Positions 1-6,244 of a DNA stretch of 7,098 nt are shown piece by piece. The stretch lies in assembly GCA_900767005.1 (NCBI GenBank), contig CAAFXL010000360.1, forward strand, positions 1 to 7,098, in the 5' to 3' direction. Made by a program: the position numbers and the translations under genes. Origin of the DNA: an uncultured Ruminobacter sp. Its GTDB lineage: Bacteria > Pseudomonadota > Gammaproteobacteria > Enterobacterales > Succinivibrionaceae. Numbering within the stretch: position 1 is the stretch's first letter; every line of letters starts with the position of its first letter. The notes under the pieces were generated by a model. That model did no database searches and was not told the DNA's origin. It saw only the letters and a list, made by a program, of their open reading frames with translations.

Positions 1-90
1 ACTTTCAATAATAAAACATCAAGATTAAATTGATATTTATTGGTAATACTTCATTAAATTTTTAGGAAAAATGTCGATAAACTCCTAGTC

Positions 91-119
91 TTTACTTTGC
101 AATTTAATGCAAAGGTAAA
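91..119. repeat. Imperfect inverted repeat in the bamD upstream region
   Basis: TTTACTTTGCA (91-101) can pair with TGCAAAGGTAAA (108-119) as 11 base pairs with one bulged G (115) and a 6-nt loop. No T-run follows it on either strand, so it does not look like a normal rho-independent terminator. It lies 47 nt before bamD and could be the end of an upstream transcript, part of the bamD leader, or chance in AT-rich DNA. Nothing else in positions 1-90 could be assigned. Confidence 0.4.
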
Positions 120-129
120 AAATTTCGTG

Positions 130-165
130 TAAAATTAGGGAGATTATCGATGTATTGGTGAGTAT
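130..165 (+). promoter_or_regulatory. Candidate bamD -10 element and ribosome-binding region
   Basis: TAAAAT (130-135) matches five of six bases of the sigma-70 -10 consensus, but no good -35 box lies 16-18 nt upstream, so the promoter call is weak. Two Shine-Dalgarno-like runs follow. AGGGAG (137-142) is placed correctly for a three-codon reading frame ATG TAT TGG TGA (150-161). GGTGA (157-161) lies 4 nt before the bamD ATG at 166 and overlaps the end of that mini-frame. The second site is the one that supports the chosen bamD start. Confidence 0.25.
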
Positions 166-894
166 ATGTTTAAAAACGTTTTTTTAATACTATCATTAAG
201 TTTTATTTGTGTGGGTTGTGCTAGTGTAAATGAAGATTTAATTCCAGATAAAACTCCTAATGAGCTTTATGTTGAAGCTTCAGAAGCAATGATGAATGAT
301 GATTTTTCAACTGCTCGAGAATACTTAGAAGCAATTGATAGTAGATATCCATTTGGTCCTTATGCTCATCAAGTTCAATTAGACCTTATTTATACCTATT
401 ATAAAGATCGTGAAAATGATTTAGCACTAGCTGAAATTGATAGATTTATTAGATTAAATCCCTCAGATGAAAATATTGATTATTTACTTTATATGAGAGG
501 TCTAACTAATCTTCAGAAAGGAACTGAAAGAGTATTAGATTTCTTACATATTAATCGCTACGACCGTGATACTTCTTTAATGGAAGAAGCTTTTGGGGAT
601 TTTAGTAAGCTAATTAATAATTATCCTAAGAGTCTATATGCTGCGGACGCTTATGCAAGACTAGTATTTATAAGAAATCAATTAGCAAAACACGAATTAG
701 ATATTGCAAAATTCTACTATAAAAAAGAAGCCTATATTTCATCAGCTAGAAGATGTCAAAAGATAATTAGGAATTTTAAAGATACCGATCAACTTGAAGA
801 TGCTATGAAACTTTTAGTTAAGAATTACCAAAATTTAGGAATTGCTAATTTGGAAATGAATGCTGAGAAGTTACTTAAGGCAAATTTTAATTAA
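166..894 (+). CDS. bamD: BamD, outer-membrane assembly lipoprotein
   Basis: BamD is the essential lipoprotein of the BAM complex, which folds and inserts beta-barrel proteins into the outer membrane from the periplasmic side; it contacts BamA and helps recognise the C-terminal beta-signal of substrates. The 242-residue length fits the family (E. coli about 245). Residues 1-17 form a lipoprotein signal peptide with Cys18 as the lipidation site; the -3 residue is Cys15 instead of the usual Leu, while Gly17 at -1 is normal. Ala19 at +2 is compatible with outer-membrane sorting. The rest is TPR-like helices carrying strong family signatures: YPFGPYA (61-67), QVQLDLIY (69-76), DRFIRLNP (92-99), YMRGLTN (109-115) and FSKLI (146-150). 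The ATG at 166 has GGTGA 4 nt upstream and directly begins the signal peptide. A HAD-phosphatase gene starts 11 nt after the stop, so the two probably share a transcript. Confidence 0.96.
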   Translation: MFKNVFLILSLSFICVGCASVNEDLIPDKTPNELYVEASEAMMNDDFSTAREYLEAIDSRYPFGPYAHQVQLDLIYTYYKDRENDLALAEIDRFIRLNPSDENIDYLLYMRGLTNLQKGTERVLDFLHINRYDRDTSLMEEAFGDFSKLINNYPKSLYAADAYARLVFIRNQLAKHELDIAKFYYKKEAYISSARRCQKIIRNFKDTDQLEDAMKLLVKNYQNLGIANLEMNAEKLLKANFN

Positions 895-905
895 TTGGGG
901 TGGTT

Positions 906-1454
906 ATGATTTATTGTGTTGATCTAGATGGAACTTTAGTTCAAAACGATATGTCGGTGACCTCTTTTTGGTATTGTTTGAAACGTAATCCTTTAATAGT
1001 TTTTAATTGTATTTTTTGGTATTTAAAGGGTAAAAGAAGTTATATAAAGCATAATTTAGCTCCAAGATTTAAATTTGATGTTGCTTCATTAAAATATAAT
1101 GAGCAATTGATAAGTTGGTTAGAAGAGTTAAAAAAAGATGAAAGCAATGAGATCTATCTAGTCTCTGGATCTACTCAATCAGTAGTTGATAAAATTGCTA
1201 GTAATTTTTCATTTTTTGCTAAAGGCTATGGTTCTACCCTAGAAATAAATTTAACTGGAAATAACAAATTAGAGTTTATTAAAAAGACTTTTAATGATGT
1301 TAATAATATTTGTTATGTAGGTAATTCTCGAGTAGATTTTCATGTATGGGCAGGTGTTGGTTATGCAGCAGTTGTTTCTGATAATGAGAATTTTATTAAT
1401 AAGGCACATGATACTGCCAAGGTTTTAAAAGTATTTAGAGGATCTTGGAAATAA
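906..1454 (+). CDS. Stand-alone HAD-superfamily phosphatase-like protein
   Basis: Predicted HAD hydrolase of 182 residues, probably a phosphatase of unknown substrate. Motif I is DLDGT (residues 6-10, nucleophile Asp6, acid/base Asp8). Motif II is Ser87 in YLVSGS, motif III probably Lys121 in GNNKLEF, and motif IV GNSRVD (139-144, Asp144). The hydrophobic cap-like stretch (about 22-50), the LAPRF...YNEQLISWL region and the GNSRVDFHVW motif resemble the N-terminal HAD half of HAD-UbiA fusion proteins. Here the protein stops after KVFRGSWK and no prenyltransferase half follows. GTG at 900 would add two residues, but I prefer ATG at 906 because the GGGGTGG run (897-903) is then a possible, rather close, ribosome-binding site; with GTG at 900 that run overlaps the start codon. 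The gene follows bamD by 11 nt. The HAD assignment is firm from motifs; the substrate and any lipid-linked role are unknown. Confidence 0.85.
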   Translation: MIYCVDLDGTLVQNDMSVTSFWYCLKRNPLIVFNCIFWYLKGKRSYIKHNLAPRFKFDVASLKYNEQLISWLEELKKDESNEIYLVSGSTQSVVDKIASNFSFFAKGYGSTLEINLTGNNKLEFIKKTFNDVNNICYVGNSRVDFHVWAGVGYAAVVSDNENFINKAHDTAKVLKVFRGSWK

Positions 1455-1486
1455 AGTTATAATAATAGAGTCCTTTATTTCTTTTA
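1447..1486 (+). terminator. Weak AT-rich hairpin after the HAD gene, possible terminator
   Basis: GAAATAAAG (1448-1456), which includes the HAD stop codon, pairs perfectly with CTTTATTTC (1473-1481) around a 16-nt loop, and a G-T wobble extends it by one pair. Only a short T-run (1482-1485) follows. The stem is AT-rich and the loop long, so it may be a leaky terminator or chance. The remaining gap up to rluD presumably carries the rluD promoter; TAATAT (1518-1523) is a poor -10 candidate without a clear -35. Confidence 0.25.
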
Positions 1487-1558
1487 TGTAGTTTCAATCA
1501 ATATCTATTTAATGTTTTAATATGCAAGAATAAGTGATTATAGGAGTTACTTAATTTT

Positions 1559-2548
1559 ATGAGTCAAAATATTGTTTTAACCGCTGAAGTTTCTCAATCA
1601 CTGCATGGATTTAGACTAGATCAGGCATTAAGTGAATTATTTTCAGATTATTCACGTAGTAGATTAAAAGAGTGGATTTTAGCCGGTCTAGTTAAGGTTA
1701 ATGGGGTTGTAGAAGATACCCCAAAGATTAAAGTTCTTGAAGGAATGACAATTGAGCTAAATGCTCAAGTAGATATGGAAGATTATTTTGTTCCCCAAAA
1801 TATTCCAATTAATGTTGTCTATGAAGATGATGATTTATTAGTTATTGATAAGCCTGCAGGCTTAACGGTTCATCCAGGGGCTGGTTGCCATGATGGTACC
1901 TTAATGAATGCTCTTTTATATCATTATCCAGATTCTAAAGATTTACCAAGAGCTGGTATTGTGCATCGATTAGATAAAGATACTTCGGGACTAATGGTAG
2001 TAGCTAAAACTTTAAGAGCTGTGCATAAGTTAGTAAAAGCTATTTCTCGTCATGATGTAGTTCGTGAATATGAAGCAATTGCAGTAGGACACATGACTGC
2101 GGGTGGCACAGTTGATGAACCAATTGGTAGACATCCAACTAACCGCGTAATGATGGCAGTAAAACCTGAAGGACTTGGAAAAGAAGCTATTACTCACTAT
2201 CGTATACTTGAAAAATTTAGAGCTCATACCAGATTGCGTTTAAGACTTGAAACCGGAAGAACTCACCAGATTAGAGTTCATATGGCTTATATTAAACATC
2301 CATTGGTTGGCGATCCTGTTTATAGTAATAAGCGAGCTCGCTTTATTCCTAATGCAACTGATGAATTTACTAAGGCTGTGAATACTTTTCCTCGTCAAGC
2401 TTTACATGCAGCTTACATTGAATTTAAGCATCCATTTACTGACGAAATGTTATCATTTTCATCACCAATTCCTCAAGATATTGAGGAGTTAATTGAAATT
2501 CTTCGAAAGGATACTAATGAGCATCCTGATGATATTGTTTGGGCATAG
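1559..2548 (+). CDS. rluD: RluD, 23S rRNA pseudouridine synthase (helix 69)
   Basis: RluD converts uridines 1911, 1915 and 1917 (E. coli numbering) in helix 69 of 23S rRNA to pseudouridine, aiding late 50S assembly and translation. The 329 residues comprise an N-terminal S4 RNA-binding domain (about 17-75, with FRLDQALSELF and SRSRLKEWI) and a RluA-type catalytic domain. The catalytic signature HRLDKDTSG places the nucleophile at Asp139, the same number as in E. coli. Other family blocks are VIDKPAGLTVHPG (95-107), GRTHQIRVHMAYI and HPLVGDPVY; that last set and the 329-residue length (E. coli 326) support RluD over RluA or RluC. The ATG at 1559 has AGGAG (1542-1546) 12 nt upstream, a somewhat long spacing, but the protein begins at the expected place. 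pgeF follows 35 nt downstream in the same direction, as in E. coli. Confidence 0.95.
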   Translation: MSQNIVLTAEVSQSLHGFRLDQALSELFSDYSRSRLKEWILAGLVKVNGVVEDTPKIKVLEGMTIELNAQVDMEDYFVPQNIPINVVYEDDDLLVIDKPAGLTVHPGAGCHDGTLMNALLYHYPDSKDLPRAGIVHRLDKDTSGLMVVAKTLRAVHKLVKAISRHDVVREYEAIAVGHMTAGGTVDEPIGRHPTNRVMMAVKPEGLGKEAITHYRILEKFRAHTRLRLRLETGRTHQIRVHMAYIKHPLVGDPVYSNKRARFIPNATDEFTKAVNTFPRQALHAAYIEFKHPFTDEMLSFSSPIPQDIEELIEILRKDTNEHPDDIVWA

Positions 2549-2583
2549 TCTAAAGGATTAGAAATCTAACAAAGGATGGTAGT

Positions 2584-3345
2584 ATGCAAGAAAATAATAT
2601 TGAAATAGTAGATATAAAATTTCAAACTCCTATTCCTAATGTAAAAGCTTGTTTTACAACAAGAAGAGGGGGCTTTAGTAAAGCTCCTTATGATGGACTA
2701 AATTTAGCAGAACATGTTAATGATGATTTTGCGACTGTTGAGAAGAATAGAGAATTATTAAGAAATTCTTTAGAAGGAAAACCTGTAATTAGTTGGATGA
2801 ATCAAACGCATTCAACTGATGTGGCTGTTTTAAATTCTACTGATGATGCTTTAGATATAACTGATGCTGATGCTCAAATTACTAGTGTAAAAAATGTAGC
2901 TCTTGCAGTAATGACTGCTGATTGTTTGCCAATACTATTAGTTGATGATAAAGGAACTAAAATTGCCTGTGTTCATGCAGGTTGGCGCGGTCTAAGTGGG
3001 GGGATTATTGCTGAAACCGTTGAAGCTATGGATTTACCAAGTGACAGTATTAATGCTTGGCTTGGACCATGTATTAGTCAGGATAATTTTGAGGTAGGGG
3101 ATTTAGTTAGAACTGAATTTGTGGAACAAAATCCTGAATATTCAATTTATTTCTTACCATCAGGAAGATTTGATAATAAATATTACGCTTCACTTCAAGA
3201 TGTTGCCCGTTTTCAGTTAAATAAGCTTGGAATTAAGAAAATTACTAAAGATACTTCATGTACTTTTAATGATAAAGAACGTTTTTATTCTTATCGTAGG
3301 GATTACATAACCGGTAGATTTGCAAGTTTAATTTGGATTGAATAA
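2584..3345 (+). CDS. pgeF: PgeF (YfiH), peptidoglycan editing factor, laccase-domain family
   Basis: Member of the YfiH/DUF152 multicopper-oxidase-like family. In E. coli the protein prevents L-Ser from replacing L-Ala in the peptidoglycan stem peptide; family members also act on purine nucleosides, and older annotations read polyphenol oxidase or laccase. The metal-site residues stand in their usual contexts: His76 in NQTHSTDV, Cys114 in TADCLPILL and His131 in VHAGWRGL. Further signatures are CFTTRRGG (23-30), DGLNLAEHV (37-45), DADAQIT (94-100) and WLGPCI (159-164). The length of 253 residues is slightly above E. coli's 243. The ATG at 2584 has AAGGA (2572-2576) 7 nt upstream. It lies 35 nt behind rluD and is closed by a strong terminator, so rluD-pgeF is a likely two-gene unit. 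Family identity is secure; the editing role is inferred from E. coli. Confidence 0.93.
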   Translation: MQENNIEIVDIKFQTPIPNVKACFTTRRGGFSKAPYDGLNLAEHVNDDFATVEKNRELLRNSLEGKPVISWMNQTHSTDVAVLNSTDDALDITDADAQITSVKNVALAVMTADCLPILLVDDKGTKIACVHAGWRGLSGGIIAETVEAMDLPSDSINAWLGPCISQDNFEVGDLVRTEFVEQNPEYSIYFLPSGRFDNKYYASLQDVARFQLNKLGIKKITKDTSCTFNDKERFYSYRRDYITGRFASLIWIE

Positions 3346-3379
3346 GCAATCTTAAGTAGATTTATTTTATTTTTATACT

Positions 3380-3410
3380 AAAAAGGATCTAAGGATCCTT
3401 TTTCTTTTCC
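3380..3410 (+). terminator. Rho-independent terminator after pgeF
   Basis: AAAAAGGATC (3380-3389) and GATCCTTTTT (3394-3403) form a perfect 10-bp stem with a TAAG tetraloop, followed by C and TTTT. The U-rich side continues from the stem, and the A-run on the 5' side makes it partly symmetrical, so weak termination on the other strand is possible. It separates rluD-pgeF from clpB, implying that clpB has its own promoter. Confidence 0.85.
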
Positions 3411-3588
3411 TCATTCTTTTCTAGAATTTTTAAAGCATTTTTTGCATAATCAAATTTTTAGCTCTTAAATTTTTTTTAATTTTTTCTAAATTTTATTGTT
3501 TAAAATTTAAACATTTTTTTAAATTTATACTTGATTTTTTAGTGATTGACCTTACTTAGTAATTAGAGATAGATAAGGAGAGTTAATC
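3411..3588 (+). promoter_or_regulatory. AT-rich clpB upstream region with palindrome and candidate heat-shock promoter
   Basis: This gap must contain the clpB promoter because a terminator precedes it. Three things can be seen. Many T-runs of 5-8 nt (for example 3427-3431, 3438-3443, 3455-3459, 3470-3477, 3480-3485, 3514-3520), some about 10 nt apart, suggest curved or UP-element-like DNA. A near-perfect palindrome, TGTTTAAA-A-TTTAAACA, spans 3497-3513. CTTGATT (3530-3536) resembles the sigma-32 -35 consensus CTTGAAA, and CCTTACTT (3550-3557), 13 nt further on, is a poor partial match to CCCCATNT. TTGACC (3546-3551) is a sigma-70-like -35 but lacks a good -10. The clpB ribosome-binding site AAGGAG (3575-3580) lies 8 nt before its ATG. 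No CIRCE or CtsR-type repeat was seen. Confidence 0.4.
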
Positions 3589-6177
3589 ATGAGATTAGAT
3601 AGATTAACAAATCAATTCCAAAGTGCGTTAAGTGACGCTCAATCAATCGTGGTTGCTCATGAGCAACAGTTTATTGAGCCTGTTCATGTTATTAGTGCTT
3701 TGATTGAAGATAAGGAAAGTTCAACTAAAGCTTTATTCACTTTAGCTGGAGTTGATCCTTCTGCAATAAAAATATTAGTAGATAAAGAAGTAGAAAAATG
3801 TCCAGTAGTTAAAGGTGCTGGTGGTTCTATTCAGATTTCAAATGCAACTGCAAAAATTTTAAATCTTTGTGATGCTGAAGCTCAAAAACGTAATGATGCT
3901 TATATTTCATCTGAATTATTTATTCTTGCATCATTTGAAGATAGTGTTGTTGCTAAGATCTTCCAAAGTTGTAATTTAACTAAGTCAAAACTTGAAAATG
4001 CTATAACTCAGGTAAGAGGCGGTGAAAAGGTTGATTCTCCAGATGCTGAATCAACTCGTCAAGCTCTAGCAAAATTTACTGTAGATTTAACTGAAAAAGC
4101 AGAAAAAGGTAAGCTAGATCCAGTAATTGGTAGAGATGAAGAAATAAGAAGAACTATTCAGGTTTTACAAAGAAGAACCAAGAATAACCCAGTACTTATT
4201 GGTGAACCAGGGGTAGGTAAAACTGCGATTGTTGAAGGCCTTGCTCAGAGAATTGTAAAGGGAGAAGTTCCTGAAGGCTTAAAGAATAAAAGAGTTTTAT
4301 CACTTGATATGGGTGCATTGATTGCGGGTGCAAAATATCGTGGTGAGTTCGAAGAAAGATTAAAAGGCGTTTTGGATGCTCTTTCAAAAGAAGAAGGTCG
4401 AGTAATTCTATTTATTGATGAATTACATACTATGGTTGGTGCCGGTGGTTCTGATGGTGCTATGGATGCAGGTAACATGTTAAAACCAGCTCTAGCTCGT
4501 GGTGAACTACATTGCGTTGGTGCAACAACCTTGGATGAATATCGACAGTATGTAGAAAAAGATGCTGCTCTAGAAAGAAGATTCCAAAAGGTATTTGTAG
4601 GTGAACCATCAGTTGAGAATACTATTGCAATTTTAAGAGGTTTGCAGGAACGTTATGAATTACATCATCACGTTCAGATTACAGACCCAGCAATTGTAGC
4701 TGCAGTAAACTTATCAAATCGATATATAACCGATCGACAATTACCTGATAAGGCAATTGACTTAATTGATGAAGCCGCAGCTTCAATTAGATTGCAAATT
4801 GATTCAAAGCCTGAAGAACTAGATAGGCTTGAAAGAAAACTTATTCAGTTAAAGATGGAAAGTCAAGCACTAAGCCATGAAACTGATGATGCTAGTAAGA
4901 AGAGTCTAGAAGTTCTTAATAAGAAGATTGCTGATGCTGAAACTGAATATCATAGATTAGAGCAAATTTGGAAAAATGAAAAAGCTGGTTTAACCGGAGT
5001 TCAGCACTTAAAGGAAGAAATTGAGAAAAAACGTTATGAATTTGATGTGGCTTCTCGAAAAGGCGACCTAGCTAAAATGAGTGAGCTTCAGTATGGGGTA
5101 ATTCCATCATTACAGAAGCAGTTAGCTGATTTAGAAAACTATGGTCAAGATAAGACTAAACCAACCCTTTTAAGAAATAAAGTAACTGAGAATGAAATAG
5201 CAGAAGTTGTATCACGTGCTACAGGTATTCCGGTTGCAAGAATGCTTGAAGGCGAAAGACAGAAGCTAATGCACATGGAGAATGTTCTTCATGAGAAGGT
5301 TATTGGCCAAGATGAAGCTGTTAATGCGATTGCTAATGCAATTAGAAGAAGTAGAGCAGGGTTATCAGATCCAAATCGACCAATAGGTTCATTCTTATTC
5401 ATGGGGCCAACTGGTGTGGGTAAGACTGAATTATGTAAGACATTAGCTGAATTTATGTTTGATACCCAGGACGCACTTGTAAGAATTGATATGAGTGAGT
5501 TTATGGAAAAGCATACTGTGTCACGTCTAGTTGGTGCTCCTCCGGGGTATGTTGGTTATGATGAAGGTGGATATTTAACTGAAGCTGTAAGAAGACGTCC
5601 TTATAGTGTAATTTTACTAGATGAAATTGAAAAAGCTCATCCAGATGTGTTTAATATCCTATTACAGGTTTTAGATGATGGTCGTTTAACTGATGGTCAA
5701 GGTCGTACAGTCGATTTTAAGAATACCATAATTATTATGACTTCAAATCTAGGATCTGAGATTATTCAGGAACAATATGGTCATGAAGATTATAGTTCTA
5801 TTAAGAAGGAGTTATTAGGATTATTACAGACTAAGTTTAAACCTGAATTTTTAAACCGTATTGATGAAACCGTAGTGTTCCATCCATTAGGATTAGACCA
5901 AATTAAGAGTATTGCAAAGATAAGCTTAAAGGTTCTAATGAAGCGAATTGCGGAAAGTGGATACAACATTTCATTTACGGACCATTTGTTTGAAAAGTTA
6001 GCTGAAATTGGTTATGATCCAGTATATGGAGCAAGACCACTAAGAAGAACAATTCAAAACGTAATTGAAAATCCATTAGCCAATGAGATTTTAGGGGGTA
6101 GATTTGTTCTTGATCATAAGTATGAAATTGATTTAGATGAAAATAATCAACTTGTGATTAAAAATTTAGATAATTAA
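3589..6177 (+). CDS. clpB: ClpB, AAA+ disaggregase chaperone
   Basis: ClpB is a hexameric cytosolic ATPase that, with DnaK/DnaJ/GrpE, threads proteins out of aggregates after heat stress. The 862 residues (E. coli 857) show the complete domain order. The N-terminal Clp_N domain covers about 1-145. AAA-1 has Walker A GEPGVGKT (205-212), Walker B VILFIDE (272-278), pore tyrosine Tyr250 in AKYRGEFEE and arginine fingers Arg330/Arg331. The coiled-coil M domain runs about 405-525. AAA-2 has Walker A GPTGVGKT (606-613), Walker B VILLDE (674-679), pore loop GYVGYDEGG (653-661), Arg757 in FLNRIDE and the sensor-2 motif GARPLRR (814-820). The M domain separates it from ClpA, and no ClpP-binding IGF/L loop was noticed. 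The start has AAGGAG 8 nt upstream. A terminator closes the gene. The codon matching E. coli's internal GTG start (Val148) is GTT here, so the short isoform may not be made. Heat-shock control is expected but weakly supported by the promoter sequence. Confidence 0.98.
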   Translation: MRLDRLTNQFQSALSDAQSIVVAHEQQFIEPVHVISALIEDKESSTKALFTLAGVDPSAIKILVDKEVEKCPVVKGAGGSIQISNATAKILNLCDAEAQKRNDAYISSELFILASFEDSVVAKIFQSCNLTKSKLENAITQVRGGEKVDSPDAESTRQALAKFTVDLTEKAEKGKLDPVIGRDEEIRRTIQVLQRRTKNNPVLIGEPGVGKTAIVEGLAQRIVKGEVPEGLKNKRVLSLDMGALIAGAKYRGEFEERLKGVLDALSKEEGRVILFIDELHTMVGAGGSDGAMDAGNMLKPALARGELHCVGATTLDEYRQYVEKDAALERRFQKVFVGEPSVENTIAILRGLQERYELHHHVQITDPAIVAAVNLSNRYITDRQLPDKAIDLIDEAAASIRLQIDSKPEELDRLERKLIQLKMESQALSHETDDASKKSLEVLNKKIADAETEYHRLEQIWKNEKAGLTGVQHLKEEIEKKRYEFDVASRKGDLAKMSELQYGVIPSLQKQLADLENYGQDKTKPTLLRNKVTENEIAEVVSRATGIPVARMLEGERQKLMHMENVLHEKVIGQDEAVNAIANAIRRSRAGLSDPNRPIGSFLFMGPTGVGKTELCKTLAEFMFDTQDALVRIDMSEFMEKHTVSRLVGAPPGYVGYDEGGYLTEAVRRRPYSVILLDEIEKAHPDVFNILLQVLDDGRLTDGQGRTVDFKNTIIIMTSNLGSEIIQEQYGHEDYSSIKKELLGLLQTKFKPEFLNRIDETVVFHPLGLDQIKSIAKISLKVLMKRIAESGYNISFTDHLFEKLAEIGYDPVYGARPLRRTIQNVIENPLANEILGGRFVLDHKYEIDLDENNQLVIKNLDN

Positions 6178-6189
6178 TTGGTAATTTTA

Positions 6190-6217
6190 TTGATAATGGT
6201 CTTTAATTAATTTTAAA
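6190..6217 (+). promoter_or_regulatory. Candidate promoter of the barrel gene, embedded in the clpB terminator
   Basis: TTGATA (6190-6195, five of six to TTGACA) and TTTAAA (6212-6217, four of six to TATAAT) are 16 nt apart. GATAAT (6192-6197, five of six) is an alternative -10 without a good -35. Transcription from either would start inside or just after the terminator stem, so the mRNA for the downstream gene would lack the hairpin. Matches of this quality are common in AT-rich DNA; the call rests mainly on the need for a promoter between a terminator and a start codon only 13 nt apart. Confidence 0.25.
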
Positions 6218-6231
6218 GACCATTTTTTTTT
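6195..6231 (+). terminator. Rho-independent terminator after clpB
   Basis: AATGGTCTTTAA (6195-6206) pairs perfectly with TTAAAGACCATT (6213-6224) around a TTAATT loop; a run of nine T (6223-6231) overlaps and extends past the 3' arm. It starts 17 nt after the clpB stop and ends 13 nt before the ATG of the next gene. The T-run lies only on the + side, so it should act on clpB transcription. Confidence 0.9.
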
Positions 6232-6244
6232 ATTTGGAAAAAAT

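Noticed and set aside
900..905. GTG start for the HAD gene, two codons upstream
   Set aside because: With GTG at 900 the GGGGTGG run overlaps the start codon itself; ATG at 906 leaves it just upstream as a possible ribosome-binding site and gives the usual short lead into DLDGT.
2030..2227. Minus-strand open frame of 65 codons inside rluD
   Set aside because: It lies wholly inside the conserved catalytic domain of rluD, has no recognisable motif, and is explained by antisense codon composition.
4196..4478. Two overlapping minus-strand open frames inside clpB
   Set aside because: Both lie opposite the conserved AAA-1 domain of clpB and encode no recognisable protein.
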